Origin: Cephalopachus bancanus
Lineage: Eukaryota > Chordata > Mammalia > Primates > Tarsiidae
Direction of reading: 5' to 3'
Length of the DNA stretch: 64,000 nucleotides
NCBI GenBank assembly: GCA_027257055.1
Contig: JAPVLO010001006.1
Span: 62,001 to 126,000 of the forward strand
Shown: piece after piece, positions 45,917-58,040 of the stretch
Position numbering within the stretch: position 1 is the first letter of the stretch
Layout: the number at the start of each line of letters is the position of its first letter
Notes under the pieces: generated by a model
Database searches by the model: none
What the model was told of the DNA's origin: nothing
What the model saw: only the letters and a program-made list of their open reading frames with translations
Made by a program: the position numbers and the translations under genes

Positions 45917-46200
45917 GCTGGGCACGGTGGCTCATGCCTATAATCCTAGCACTTTGGGAGGCAGAGGCAGAAGGAGTGCTTGAGCCCAGGAGTTCGAGAC
46001 CAGTCTGAGCAGCAGAGCCAGACCTCGTCTCTACAAAAAAATAAGCATGAGTCAGGAGTGGTGGTGTGTGCCTGTAGTCTCAGCTACTTGGGAGGCTGAA
46101 GTGAAGAAGCCCAGGAGGTTGAGGCTGTGGTGAGCCGTGATCGTGCCACTGCACTCTAGCCTGGGTGACTCAAAAAAAGAAAGAAAGAAAGAAAGAAAGA
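45917..46200 (+). mobile_element. Old Alu (AluJ/S-like) with (GAAA)n tail
   Basis: GCTGGGCACGGTGGCTCATGC head. The middle resembles older primate Alu rather than the local type. Tail (GAAA)n at 46177-46200. Confidence 0.9.
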
Positions 46201-46778
46201 TAGGGAGCTCTTACAAAAACAAATGGGCTTACACAACAAAAGCTCTTCAGCTCTATGTCAAGAGTAGAATGAGGCTGACTAGTTGTATTCAGGTAGATAT
46301 TACCTAAGACAATGGATGACATTTTCTGAGTATTTACTGACTTATTGACTTATTACATTAATGAGTAACATAATTCTTTGTCTTTAAAAGAAAAAGAACA
46401 TGAGTTTGTGGCCCCCTAAACAGTATTGGTTGATGTTCACTAAGTCAGTTGTGTCTTTCATAGCTTTTTTTTAAGGGTGTGGGGATTCTCTGAACTCCTG
46501 ATAAATATCTGGCTATGAAGATACTGTCATAATAATACATATATCTGATAGTGTTTAGGAAAACAGGTGCAGTCCTTTTAAGGATTTTCCCAAACTGGCA
46601 TTATTTGTTGATACCCGCTTCATGAATCATGGCTCTTTTCTCTATCAGAGAATGTTTGCCACAGGAACAAACTCATTATACAAACTGATTGGCACCAGAT
46701 ACAGCTTCATCTCTTAAGAGGTGACCAATTATTCCCTAAGACAAATCCTTATGGTTACTCAGGGCTTTTGCAAGTCTT
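46201..46778. other. Unassigned sequence
   Basis: Nothing recognised. Confidence 0.45.
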
Positions 46779-46806
46779 TATTTATTTATTTATGTTATTA
46801 TTATTT
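46779..46806. repeat. (TTTA)n/(TTA)n simple repeat
   Basis: TTTATTTATTTATTTATG then TTATTATTA. Likely the derived poly-A end of the antisense L1 that follows. Confidence 0.8.
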
Positions 46807-46814
46807 TTTTTATT

Positions 46815-47329
46815 TTAAGGATATGGGGTACAATTCAGGGTTGGGCATTCAAATGTTCATTATGCAGGTACCCTTGCTGATGAGGTGTCCCTCCCACCAG
46901 CAGTTTCCCACTACTGCCAATCCTTTTCTTTCTTTTTTTTTTTTTTTTTTGAGTTGGAGTCTCACTCTGTCGCCCAGACTGGAGTGCAGTGGCCGCTCCA
47001 AGCCACCGCAGCCTCGACCTGCTGGGCTCCAGCAATCCTTCCGCCTCAGTAGCTGGAACTACAGGCATGTGCTACCACGCCCGGCTAATTTTTTATTTAT
47101 TTATTTATTGTAGAGATGAGGTCTCGCCAAGTTGCCCAGGCAGGTCTCGAAACCGCAGGCTCAGGCAATCCACTCACCTCGGCCTCCCAAAGCGCGGGAT
47201 TACAGGCTGAGCCACTGAGCCCGGCTATCCTTTTCTTATAGTATTACCATAATTGTTCAAAGTCGCTATGAGAACATGTGATTCTCAGTGCTGTGATAGA
47301 TCACTCAGTATTATAGCTTTTGCAAGTCT
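46815..47329 (-). mobile_element. Antisense L1 3' end, split by an Alu
   Basis: 46825-46930 is the reverse complement of the L1 3' UTR seen at 6180-6240 (GGGTACAATTCAGGGTTGGG, GTTCATTATGCAG). It resumes after the Alu as TAGTATTACCATAATTGTTC and GATAGATCACTCAGTATTAT. Confidence 0.85.
46931..47226 (-). mobile_element. Young-type Alu (antisense)
   Basis: TSD ATCCTTTTCTT at 46920-46930 and 47227-47237, inside the antisense L1. A short deletion in the left arm. Confidence 0.95.
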
Positions 47330-47620
47330 TTTTTTTTTTTTGAGTTGGAGTCTCACTCTGTCACCCAGTCTAGAGTGTCATAGCACTCTCACAGCCACCC
47401 CAGCATTGACCTGCTGGACTCCGGAGATCCCTCCACCTCAGCCTTTCAAGGAGCCGGAACTATAGGCCCGTGCTACCACACCTGGCTAATTTTTGATTTA
47501 TTGTAGAGATGAAGTCTCATCAAGTTGTCCAGGCTGGTCTCAAACCCATAGGCTTGGGCAATCCACTAGCCTTGGCCTCCCAAAGTGCTGGGATTACAGG
47601 CTGAGCCACCGAGCCTGGCC
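47330..47620 (-). mobile_element. Alu (antisense)
   Basis: T13 start. Flanked by TTTTGCAAGTCTT and CTTTACAAGTCTT. Confidence 0.94.
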
Positions 47621-47784
47621 TGCTTTACAAGTCTTAGAGTCCATTCAAGTGTATCAATTGGAAGAGGAATAAAGGGTGAGGAAAGATAGTTTCTTCCCCA
47701 GAATGTCAAGTACTTGCCTATAGCCCAGCCACCGATATGGCCAACCTTCCTTCCACCAACAGTGGCTGTAGTGGATGCCATACA

Positions 47785-48035
47785 GTGTGGTGATCAGAAG
47801 CACAGCCCTGGGAGCCAGACTGAGTTCAGAGCCTGACTCTACCCTTTCGGAATAGTGTGAGGTGGAGGAACTTATTTGACTTTTCTGGGTCTTAGCTTCC
47901 TCCTCTGTAAAATGGGACCAATAGTACCTAATAATATGAGACTAATAATCACACCCAAATCACAACATTGCTAGGAGAATTCAAGAGTTAACATATATGA
48001 ATTGCTTATATCAGTGTTGGTCATGTAATAGTGAT
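47785..48035 (+). repeat. MIR element
   Basis: Near-complete MIR. GTGTGGTGATCAGAAGCACAG, CCAGACTGAGTTCAGAGCC, CTTCCTCCTCTGTAAAATGG, then ACATTGCTAGGAGAATTCAAG-like core to 3' end. Confidence 0.85.
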
Positions 48036-48089
48036 CAGGCGAGAGATTATCTATAACTACTATCGATAGCGATTATCTATATCTTTTTC

Positions 48090-48384
48090 TTTTTCTTTTT
48101 TCTTTTTGAGTTGGAGTCTTACTCTCACCCAGACTGGAGTGCAGTGCCCACTCCCGGCCACCGCAGCCTCGACCCGCCGGGCTCTGGCGATCCTTCCGCC
48201 TCATCCTTCCAAGGAGCTGGAACTACAGGCTCGCGCTACCACGCCCAGCTAATTTTTTGATTTATTGTAGAGATGAGGTCTCGCCAAGTTGCCCAGGCGG
48301 GTCTCGAACCCACAGGCTTAGGCAATCCACTCACCTCGGCCTCCCAAAGCCCTGGGGTTACAGGCTGAGCCACCGAGCCCAGCC
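48090..48384 (-). mobile_element. Young-type Alu (antisense) with 15-bp TSD
   Basis: TSD ATCTATATCTTTTTC at 48075-48089 and 48385-48399. Confidence 0.96.
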
Positions 48385-48399
48385 ATCTATATCTTTTTC

Positions 48400-48923
48400 A
48401 AATCAAGATTTAGCCCCTTTGACTTAACCCTTAACTTTAATTAGCCTGACTTTACAACGAGAAGCCAAAGTTAAATCTATTGGGACAGGACCCTCTTTTA
48501 TTATTGAAGGTATCAGTGTACAGGACCGCACACAGCACCAGGACCTCTTGAATTTACGTGAAAATGAGTTGTTTAATAAATATTCATGTTTCTGGTTTGT
48601 GGTGCCCTGACAATCACCTTAAAAAGCTTACAGAAATCTAGAATGTTAAATATGGAACGTATCTAAAAAGCAATATGGTTGTAGTTTCCAAATGCCAGTG
48701 AATAAACTGGCTGTATCATAGAAACTTAAGAAAAAAATTCTCAGTCCCTCCCCTTGGAGATTTTGATTTTGTGAAGCTGGAAATGGGGTTTTAGAATCTA
48801 TGTGTCTTGGAAATTTTGCAAAGAATTGTGACGTGTAGCCCAGATTGTTGAAGGCCAAGTTTGTTGCTAAAACTTCATCAAGTTTTAGGCCAGTCTGAAA
48901 TCCCAAATGCCCAGTTTATGATT
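48400..48923. other. Unassigned sequence
   Basis: No feature recognised. Confidence 0.45.
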
Positions 48924-48927
48924 CTAA

Positions 48928-49270
<343 letters not shown>

Positions 49271-49453
49271 CCTAAAACTACTTATTTTACTATGACCTGT
49301 TTCTAGTAGAAAGTCCACTTGTGCAGGTGTTTGTATTCAGAGGTTTAGATTTTCTTGAGTATGGCCCAGCATTGTTAAACAGAACTTAGCTACTCAAGAC
49401 AAGACTACGATTATTCTCTGCTTAACGACTTGCTTTTTACAGTTCCTCACTGA

Positions 49454-49758
49454 GGTCCAGCACAGTGGCTCACGCCTATAATCCCAGCACTTTGGAAGAC
49501 CTAGGTGAGAGGATTGCCTGAGCCCAAGGGTTCAAGACCAGCCTGGGCGACTTGGCGAGACCTCATCTCTACAATAAATCAAAAAATTAGCTGGGCGTGG
49601 TGGCATGCGCCTGTAGTTCCAGCTACTCAGTAGTCTGAGGCGGAAGGATTGCCTGAGCATAGCAGGTGGAGGCTACAGTGGTCATAAGTGTGCCACTGCA
49701 CTCCAGCCTGGGTGACAGAATGAGACTCCAACTCAAAAACAAAAAAGCAAACAAAAAA
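49454..49758 (+). mobile_element. Alu with 15-bp TSD
   Basis: TSD ACAGTTCCTCACTGA at 49439-49453 and ACAGTTCCTCGCTGA at 49759-49773. The older CCCAAGGGTTCAAGACCAGCC state lacks the paired hairpin of the young copies. Confidence 0.96.
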
Positions 49759-49773
49759 ACAGTTCCTCGCTGA

Positions 49774-50178
49774 TTTCTTCTACCTAAAATGCCTTCTGTA
49801 TCCTCTGAACTCAGATAACTTCTTTTTCCAACCTTTCATATAAAATCATTCCTTCATAGTCCAAATCATATCACTTAAAATTATTGAATTGTGAATGTTT
49901 CTCTATAATTCTAGGACTCCTGGTAATGCAAATTTTAGAACCGCAGAGCGTATTAGAGATTTATTAGCTTTACTTTCTTATTCTATAAATGAAACTTTCT
50001 CCAAGGTCATGGTGATACCAAATCAGTCAGGATCAGAATTTAGTCTGTTGATTGCTAGTTGGTGCTAGTTAATTTTCACTTAAAAAAATACACATGAGCC
50101 AACAACAATAGACATCATTTCTGAGTGGCTTTTTATTGAAGGGATATCCCCTTTAATAAAGTAACTTGGAATCCAATC
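49774..50178. other. Unassigned, possible old SINE remnant
   Basis: Weak MIR- or MER5-like order near 49905-50060. Not firm. Confidence 0.35.
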
Positions 50179-50481
50179 TTTTTTTTTTTTTTTTTTTGAG
50201 ATGGAGTCTCACTCTGTTGCCCAGGCTGGAGTGCAGTGGCACGCTCACAGCCACCCCAGCTTTGACCTGCTGGACTTTGGCAATCCTTCCACCTCAGCCT
50301 TCCAAGTAGCCGGAACTACGGGTGCATGCTACCACGTCTGGCTAATTTTTTATTTATTTATTGTAGAGACGAGGTCTTGCCAAGTTGCTCAGGCTGGTCC
50401 TGAAACCATGGACTCAGGTAATCCACTCTTCTTGGACTTCCAGAGTGCTGGGATTACAGGCATGAGCCTCCACACCCAGCC
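50179..50481 (-). mobile_element. Alu (antisense)
   Basis: T19 start, GAGATGGAGTCTCACTCTGT, ends CTCCACACCCAGCC. Confidence 0.94.
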
Positions 50482-50559
50482 AAATGTTTAATATAATCTC
50501 CATGAATTCTTGAGAGTCCTAAAAATCTCTCCAAGAGAATGCACAATGCAATCAGTCTC

Positions 50560-51120
50560 TTCAGCAATCAGGCCAGCTGAGCATCAAGCTGGAGGTTTTA
50601 TTGGAATGCGTAATGTCTACCACAAAGTGGTGTGTGGGAGGATGGCAAGAGAGGCTCGCTATTGGCCGACCTGAACATCGTATCTGGCCAAGGCTGTAGT
50701 GCCAACCCTCTGCCCATCCTCTCTACTGCTCTCGTTTGGAATTCCTGGTCTACCATTTAAAGGCTGAAGCCAATCACCAAGTGTTGTCCCAGCGGCTGGT
50801 TGCATTATTTCCGCGGGTGCTGTGTGAGCGTACTTCAAATCCTAATTACAATGAACTATGCGTTTGTTTGAGTCCCAAAGTGAGGCTTGGGTTAAAAAAA
50901 CAGTTGTCACCAATGGCATAGGAGATGAAAGCCATGGTTTCGGTATCAGTTCCTTGAATTGGCATGTTCACGCAAACCCTGCCATCTGTCTCCTTGCAAG
51001 CTTTGGTAGGAGTTGAAAGGCCTCGTCTTCAGCGCTGTCTTTGGCGTGGGGACACCCTAGCAGTTTTTCAGTTATCTTAACAGATAAATGAAAACATCAC
51101 AGATAAAAAACAACTTTCCA
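50560..51120 (-). repeat. Possible LTR or processed sequence (antisense)
   Basis: Repeat-free island of about 560 bases with balanced base composition. Read on the minus strand it has a CCAATCACC-like word, TTTAAA and, about 150-200 bases later, AATAAA (near 50600-50605), an LTR-like order. No coding homology recognised. Could instead be unique sequence. Confidence 0.3.
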
Positions 51121-51164
51121 AACATAAAGTTTATTTTAATCCACTTATGTTTTTTTAAAATTCA

Positions 51165-51463
51165 GCCAGGCGTGGTGATTCACACCTGTAATTTCAACAC
51201 TTTGGGAGGCAGAGGTGAAAGGATTGCCTGAGCCCAGGGGTTCGAGACCCATCTGGGCAACTTGGTGAGACTTCTCTCTACAATAAATCAAAAAATTAGC
51301 CAGGTGTGGTAGCACATGCCGGTAGTTCCAGCTACTTGGAAGGCTGAGGTGGAAGGATTGCCTGAGCCCAGTAGGTTGAGGTTGCAGTGACCATGAGCGT
51401 GCGACTGCACTCCAGCCTGGGCAACAAAGTGAGAATCCAACTCAAAAAAAAAAAAAAAAAAAT
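51165..51463 (+). mobile_element. Alu
   Basis: Starts CCAGGCGTGGTGATTCACACC, A18 tail. AAAATTCA on both sides. Confidence 0.94.
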
Positions 51464-51820
51464 TCAAACAAATGATATAGGTACATGTAGGAGGCAAATG
51501 AAACATCCCAAAACTGGTTAACATATTCCAAAATGGAGCTTCTGTTATTCACCCAGCTTTGTTCTTTCTCCCATCAGAGGGTAATGTTGCCTGACTGTCT
51601 TTATCAGTATTGTGATTTTAATTGCATTTATCTAAAAACTGCCTTTATAGGTAAGGCCCTTGATGTAGAGCTGTTTGCATTAATACATTTATTTTCATTT
51701 TTCAGTATGTCCCTGGAGTAGGAGCCTTTGGAATATAATATGCAAAAACCATGCAGATAAGTATTAGGGTATGAGAATCACTGAATGTTAAATCTGTTTA
51801 ACCCTTGGTCCTACTCATTC
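51464..51820. other. Unassigned sequence
   Basis: Nothing recognised. Confidence 0.45.
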
Positions 51821-52113
51821 TTTTTTTTTTTTTTTGAGTTGGAGTCTCACTCTGTCGCCCAGACTGGGGTGCGGTGGCCGCTCCCGGCCACCGCAGCCTC
51901 AACCTGCTGGGCTCCGGCGATCCTTCCGCCTCAGCCTTCCGAGTAGCCAGAATTACAGGCATGTGCTACCATGCCCAGCTGATTTTTTGATTTATTGTAG
52001 AGATGCGGTCTTGCCAAGTTGCCCAGGCGGGTCTCGAACCTGTGGGCTCAGGCAATCCACTCACCTCAGCCTCCCAAAGCGCGGGATTACAGGCTGAGCC
52101 ACCGAGCCCGCCC
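51821..52113 (-). mobile_element. Young-type Alu (antisense)
   Basis: T15 start. GGTCCTACTCATTC before and GGTTCTACTCATTC after (52114-52127). Retains many CpGs. Confidence 0.96.
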
Positions 52114-52127
52114 GGTTCTACTCATTC

Positions 52128-53309
52128 TTTTTAAAATTGAGACCCAGACAGAAGAATCTGTCCTCCAAGATGTGAAAGCAGAAGCTACTCCTAACCCATT
52201 CAAATGCATAATATTTTGAAGAAGAAAGAAAAACTATGATAGTGAGTAGTCTTCAAGAATTCATGGTATGCCTATTTGGTAAAATCTTTGAGCCTCCTGA
52301 ATGTTTTAAGACGTCTTCTTCTAACAAGCATTGAACTGATAGGAGAAAAGAAAATTCTACAGATAAGGATCAAATTCTTTCTGGCCAGGAGAGATGGTGA
52401 AAGGAGAAAGAATAGCAATTTGGTGGCAAGACTTTGTTTGCTTGTAAAGAAAGCCAACTCTAAGTATTAGATCAGATCTCAGTGGGACCTCCAAAAATGT
52501 TAGGTTAAAATATCCCAGCCAGGCCATACCTCATAGAGCACATGGCCACACCATAGCTTAGCAAGGCAATAGCAGATTGTTGCTTGGAGTTGAATCCTCT
52601 TAAACTTTCCCTTTGATGGGGGAAGGTCGTTAAGGTGATTGGGTGTAGGTCTGCTCCACGTCCTCACGAAGGGGACAGGTAAGTGCAGGTATTGACATCA
52701 GGTGATGGACAGCAGGCAGATGTGTGGGTTAGTCACATGATTGCTGCCATGGTTATGGGTCTGTCTGTGTCATGAAGGTCAGGTTAACTTGGGTCTTATG
52801 GGTGGTGGCAAATACTTGAAATAGAAAAGCTAGTTAACAAAACAAGCTGGGGAGGGAGTTGTAAAACAATTATCAGTAGCTACCTCTGAGAAACCAGTTC
52901 TGTCCTTGGCTAATGACTAGAGGGTAAATTAAAGTGAACTGCTGGAAAAACATGGCAGTTTTAAAGCAATGTTAAAATGGCTCTTCTCTGGCTATACCTA
53001 CTCCATGTTATGTCCTTTCACAGTGGAATGGCCGTCTCTGAGTAAGTAACCCCTTCCTCTCCTCATTTATTCTGTCTGTATCTGCAGAGCCATGCACCAA
53101 GCTCCTGACTGAGAAGTGTCATCGCAATTCTTCCACTGAAGCAAAGGTCGCTCTTTGGAAATCTTACCACCAAGGTGCAACTTTTACTAACTTTTATCAC
53201 CACCACCACCACCACTGCCCTCACCCCAACTGGAAGAAAGAGGTTTATTTCTGGATTCAGAGTTCAGAGAGTCAGAACCTGGCATTCCTGACACAAGTCT
53301 GCTTGTGGG
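52128..53309. other. Unassigned, no gene seen
   Basis: Overlapping frames at 52270-52470 on both strands have no family resemblance. A (CAC)n stretch lies at about 53203-53217. Confidence 0.45.
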
Positions 53310-53425
53310 GTACAATTCAGGGTTAGGTATACAAATGCTCATTATGCAGCTGCCCTTGTTGATGTCTCTCTCTCTCTCTCTTTCTAATCTACTTCTAAAT
53401 AAACTAGTTTTCCTAATCTAACTTC
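53310..53425. repeat. Antisense L1 3' end joined to the tail of the 170-bp module
   Basis: 53310-53362 is antisense L1 3' UTR (GGGTACAATTCAGGGTTAGG, GCTCATTATGCAGC). It passes into (TC)n and TCTAATCTACTTCTAAATAA, ACTAGTTTTCCTAATC, which matches the end of the module (copy C). Confidence 0.65.
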
Positions 53426-53765
53426 TGTGCAATTCTTTGCATCTTACCTGCAGCACCGGCCTATCCCACAGACCTAACACTGTCTATTGTAAGAACAAAT
53501 CATCTGTACATGAAATTGTGACAGTATATTGTTATAATTGTCCCATTTTATTTTAGTTATTGTTGTTAATGTTGTTAGTCTCTTACTCTGCCCAATTTAT
53601 AAGTTAAGGTTTATGATAGGTACATATAGGAAAAATATACATAGGGTTTAGTACTATCCAGTTTCAGGCATACTCTGGGGGTCTTGGAATGTATTGCCCG
53701 AGGATAAGGGAGAGCTATTACAATTATAGTTGCCACTTAGTGAGCATGGGGCTCTATATTAAACA

Positions 53766-54055
53766 TTTTTTTTTTTTTTAGTTGGAGTCTCACTCTGTTG
53801 CCCAGACTGGAGTGCAGTGGCTGCTCCCGGCCACTGCAGCCTCGACCTGCTGGGCTCCAGCAATCCTTCCGCCTCAGCCTTCCAAGTAGCTGGAACTACA
53901 GGCGTGCGCTACCACGCCTGGCTGATTTTTTGATTTATTGTAGAGATGAGGTCTCGCCAAGTTGCCCAGGCGGGTCTCGAACCCGCGGGCTCAGGCAATC
54001 CACTCACCTCAGCCTCCCAAAGGCGCAGGATTACAGGCTGAGCCACTGAGCCTGG
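53766..54055 (-). mobile_element. Young-type Alu (antisense)
   Basis: Perfect GCGGGTCTCGAACCCGC at 53970-53986. Flanked by TATTAAACATTTTT and TACATTAAACACTTTTT. Confidence 0.96.
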
Positions 54056-54079
54056 CTACATTAAACACTTTTTACAGAT

Positions 54080-54260
54080 TGCCTCGCTAAGTCATCCCAA
54101 CAGTCCTTAGCAGATATAAATTTTCCCACTGAAGAAATTAAGAATGTGGGTTGCAAAGAAATGCAGTGATTCGCTCAGGGTCTCTGAGCTAATAAGTGGA
54201 TGATTTTGACTCAAAGTGCCTCCTGGCCAGCTCCAGAATCCATGTTCTCACTACTAAGCA
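54080..54260 (-). repeat. MIR (antisense)
   Basis: Order AGATATAAATTTTCCCACTG, AAGAAATTAAGAATGTGGGT, GATTCGCTCAGGGTCTCTGA, CTAATAAGTGGATGA matches the reverse complement of MIR. Confidence 0.7.
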
Positions 54261-55528
54261 ACAGGGCTGTACAGACGGGTCTGTGGCAGCTGCTGCCTTT
54301 ATCTTGGGCAGGAAAATGAGTATCTGATGCTACTTCCCTGCAGAGAGGTTAAACTTCCTTCCTCCTTCCAGTCTACAGGTTCATTACACAGTGTTCATAA
54401 AGGATCTTCAATGGCCTTCTGTAACTATCCTGATGGCCTCCACTGCTCTGCTTTGGAAACCGCGTTGTATCTAAGGGGACCTTTTCAGTCTAACGAGAAG
54501 AAAAGGGGGCAGGGCTGAAGCAAAGGGAAGCAGAGCACAGCCAAGGATGAGGCTGGCCACCACTCCTCGTGAGCAGCATTTGCAGCCTGCGCAGAGGACA
54601 TCCCTCCCAAGGAGCAGCCAAACTTGGCGGGGGGCAGTGCTTTGCAGGAGCTGCTGTCCCCTAGGAGGCAGGAAGTGTTACAGAAACGCCAGGGGTCTGG
54701 TTAAGGTCCTGTTGCTTCCACACAGAAAGCCAGTCACAGAGACAGTGAGTATCGCCAAGGAAGAAGGCTTTTAAATTGGGTGATATCAGCCAAGGAGAAT
54801 GGGAGATCAAATCCGTTTCCCTGGCCCGCTGAAGCAGAGGGTTTACACAGTCAGGAAGGAATGAGGAAGCAGTGATACTGAGTGAGGGGTCTGGCATCTC
54901 CTTATCTGGATGCAAAGTTCTGGTGAGGTGCAGGCCCTTGCCTGGGGGACAGTGTCCTGAGAAAGAAACTCAGTTAAGGCAAATGCAAGTTTTAAGACCA
55001 GGCAGGTCAATTTCTATGTTTATTTTTTAAAAAAGTAAATGTTCTATGGAGAAATCGGGCAGGATTCAGAAGGAACGTGCTCTGGGAGATGAAGCCAGGG
55101 TGGTCTAGAAGTACTTCAGCTTGAGGTCTGAACTCTGGAGACCGTGCTGAGATCCTGGGGGCCACGGGAAGGAGGACAGAACAACCTGTGGTACATCATT
55201 TGTCATTGGGTGCTTGGCGGACATGCCTGGAACTAGGTTAACCCTACGCTTTATCTTGTTAAAGCGCCAGCTCCTTGGTCAGGGCAGGGTTGGCAGTGGG
55301 AGGTAAAGTCTTGTGAACGGATTTTATTTGGATGCATCAACAAATCAGCCAGCTGAGAGTTGTGGATCTTCTTTTGTATCCGCCACAGCACTGAGCAAAA
55401 TCAGTTCACATTTAAAGAAGAGTTCAGTGGAGGAGACTGCCGTGTGGTGAGGCAAACACCCAAAAGGCAGTGAAAAACTATGAAGAAGCATTTAGTGCTT
55501 AATGATGAACTTCAGGGCTGCAGCCCTA
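54261..55528. other. Unassigned, possible LTR remnant near 54750-55000
   Basis: AAGGCTTTTAAATTGGGTGA, AGATCAAATCCGTTTCCCTG and the following block look like an antisense LTR, but no family can be fixed. No coding evidence. Confidence 0.35.
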
Positions 55529-55541
55529 AGGAGGGACATGA

Positions 55542-55911
55542 GCCGGGTTTGGTGGCTCAGCCTGTAATCCCACGCCTTTGGGAGGCTGAGGTGAGTGGAT
55601 TGCCTGAGCCTGCAGGTTCGAGACCCACCTGGGCAGAGAGACCTCATCTCTACAATAAATCAAAAAATCAGCCGGGCGTGGTAGCGCGCGCCTGTAGTTC
55701 CAGCTACTCGGAAGGCTGAGGCGGGAGGATCGCCGGAGCCCAGCAGGTCGAGGCTGCGGTGGCCGGGAGCGGCCACTGCACTCCAGTCTGGGCGACAGAG
55801 TGAGACTCCAACTCAAAAATAATCGGTGGCCGGGAGCGGCCACTGCACTCCAGTCTGGGCGACAGAGTGAGACTCCAACTCAAAAATAAAAAATAAATAA
55901 ATAAATAAATA
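55542..55911 (+). mobile_element. Young-type Alu with 67-bp 3' tandem duplication
   Basis: TSD (A)GGAGGGACATGA before (about 55529-55541) and AAGAGGGACATGA after (about 55912-55924). The last 67 bases of the right monomer (55757-55823) are repeated at 55824-55890. The tail is (AAAT)n. Confidence 0.96.
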
Positions 55912-55923
55912 AAGAGGGACATG

Positions 55924-56460
55924 AAATCAGGTACTGTTTTTGAGGAAGAGACAGAAATGAAGACCAGGTAGAATTTGGAGGAGGAAGGAGACAGAGTCAT
56001 TCCATGTGAGAAAATGTCACAAAATACTGGGATGAACACCCAGGTAGAGGAAAGGAGCATATTTAACATATCTGGGCCCTAGCCATTTTACAAAAACGGT
56101 CCTGGGTGGTGTGTTATGATACACGATTTATTAAAAGATGTGAGTGAACTTTTCTAAGATAACAGGCATAATCAGGAGTAGAAGCCCCAGATTTTTGATC
56201 CTGAAGCATGAATTCTTAAACCTTGTTTCCTCTTCATTTCAGAGCTTGACTTGTTAAAGGGGAAATGTGATTTACAAATGTCTTTTAAAAAGAAAGAAAG
56301 TAAAAACCAGAAGAAAACTCAATTACTTCTTATCTACTCTAGTAGGGGAAAAGATTTTATAAGCATAATAAAAATCAAAAAGTGACAAAGAAAAAGAAAT
56401 TTATTTGCTTGTATGGAAATTACATTTCTTATAGTACATACACATCATAACTTAAAATTA
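55924..56460. other. Unassigned sequence
   Basis: AT-rich in its second half. Nothing recognised. Confidence 0.45.
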
Positions 56461-56474
56461 AAACCAAGCAATAT

Positions 56475-56780
56475 GACTGGGTGCGGTGGCTCAAGCCTAT
56501 AATCCAAGCTCTTTGGGAGGCCAAGGTGAGAGGCTTACCTGAATTCAGTGGTTCAAGCCTAGACAACTTGATGAGACCTCCCATCGCTACAATAAATCAA
56601 AAAATTAGCCGGGCATAGTAGTGCATGCCTGTAGCTCCAGCTACTTAGAAGGCTGAGGCAGAAGGATCGCCTGAGCCCAGCAGGCTGAGCCTGCGGTGGC
56701 CATGAACGTGCCACTGTACTCCAGTCTGGGTTACAGAGTGAGAGTCCAACTCAAAAAACAAAGACAAACAAACAAAAAAA
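56475..56780 (+). mobile_element. Alu with 14-bp TSD
   Basis: TSD AAACCAAGCAATAT at 56461-56474 and 56781-56794. Confidence 0.96.
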
Positions 56781-56999
56781 AAACCAAGCAATATATTCTC
56801 ACTAGAAATATTGGTACAAATTTTGATACTGTTTATAGCATTTGTAAGAAATATTGAACACTACTAGAAACATGAAAAGGAACATGAACGTTCAGTGATG
56901 AATTAAAATTAATATTTGAAAACAATCTGAAAACTCAAATAAGTAAAGTTTTCTTTGTCATGAATGCAAAAATATTGCCTGCCATATATGGCAGGCTTG

Positions 57000-57560
57000 G
57001 TGTGACCAGAGTCACGGTTTGGTAATAAGAATTTGCCAAGACAGTTACGAATTAAGAAAGGTAGATTTATTAAAGGAAAGAAACGTTGTGAAGAGGACAA
57101 TGGGCCAAGCAGCGGAAGGGTGTCTGCTGTCTGTAAAGAAGCAGGAGCTAAATAGAAGTATTTATTTATTTACTTTTTTTATTTTTTATTTTTTTGTTGG
57201 AATCTCACTCTGTCACCCAGGCTGGAGTGCAGTGGCACGCTCCCAGTCACTGCAGCCTCGACCTCCCGGGCTCAGGCCATCCTTCCGCTTCAGCTTTTCA
57301 AGTAGCTGGAAATATAGGAACACGCCACCACGCCTGGATAATTTTTTTGATTTATTGTAGAGACAAGGTCTCGCCAAGTTGCCTGGGCTGGTCTCGAACC
57401 CGTGGGCTCAAGCATTCATCTCACCCTGGCCTCCCCAAATGCTGGGATTACAGGCTTGAGTCACAGCGCCCACCAATAGAAGTATTTATAAGACTGTAGC
57501 AGGGTCCAGTAGGGGCTGGTGAAATTACCCATGAGACATGGAGAAGTTTGTAAATTTATT
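57000..57560 (-). repeat. Possible LTR (antisense), split by an Alu
   Basis: GAAAGGTAGATTTATTAAAGGAAAGAA (about 57057) and GTCCAGTAGGGGCTGGTGAA (57506) resemble an antisense LTR with a poly(A) region. The Alu at 57166-57474 lies between. Family not identified. Confidence 0.35.
57166..57474 (-). mobile_element. Alu (antisense) with 15-bp TSD
   Basis: TSD AATAGAAGTATTTAT at 57151-57165 and 57475-57489. Confidence 0.96.
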
Positions 57561-57590
57561 ACATGCTGTGCCAGAGGTTTGTAAAGTAGC

Positions 57591-57882
57591 TTTTTTTTTT
57601 TTTTGAGTTGGAGTCTCACTCAGTCGCCCAGACTGGAGTGCAGTGGCCGCTCCCGGCCACCGCAGCCTCGACCTGCTGGGCTCCGGCGATCCTTCCGTCT
57701 CAGCCTTCCAAGTAGCTGGAACTACTGGCGTGCGCTACCACACCCGGCTAATTTTTTTGATTTATTGTAGGATGAGGTCTCGCAAAGTTGCCCAGGCGGG
57801 TCTCGAAACCGGGGCTCAGGCAATCCACTCACCTCAGCCTCCCAAAGGCGCGGGATTACAGGCTGAGCCACCGAGGCCGGCT
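57591..57882 (-). mobile_element. Young-type Alu (antisense)
   Basis: T14 start. Hairpin GTGGCCGCTCCCGGCCAC at 57643-57660. High CpG content. Confidence 0.95.
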
Positions 57883-57914
57883 CATACATATTTTTAATAA
57901 AATAATCAGCTAGC

Positions 57915-58040
57915 TTATAGCTGTTCTTTCATTCATCCACTCATTGAACAAGTCATTACTGAGAAGCTTCTATGTGGTGCTGTGCACTTGCCCACTATGG
58001 TGGTGAGTGGAGTCCCTGTTCTCAAGGAGCAAAAGACCTC
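57915..58040 (+). repeat. L2-like fragment
   Basis: ATTCATCCACTCATTGAACAAG.CTTCTATGTGGTGCTGTGCAC.GAGTCCCTGTTCTCAAGGAGC, a common ancient LINE phrase. Confidence 0.55.
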
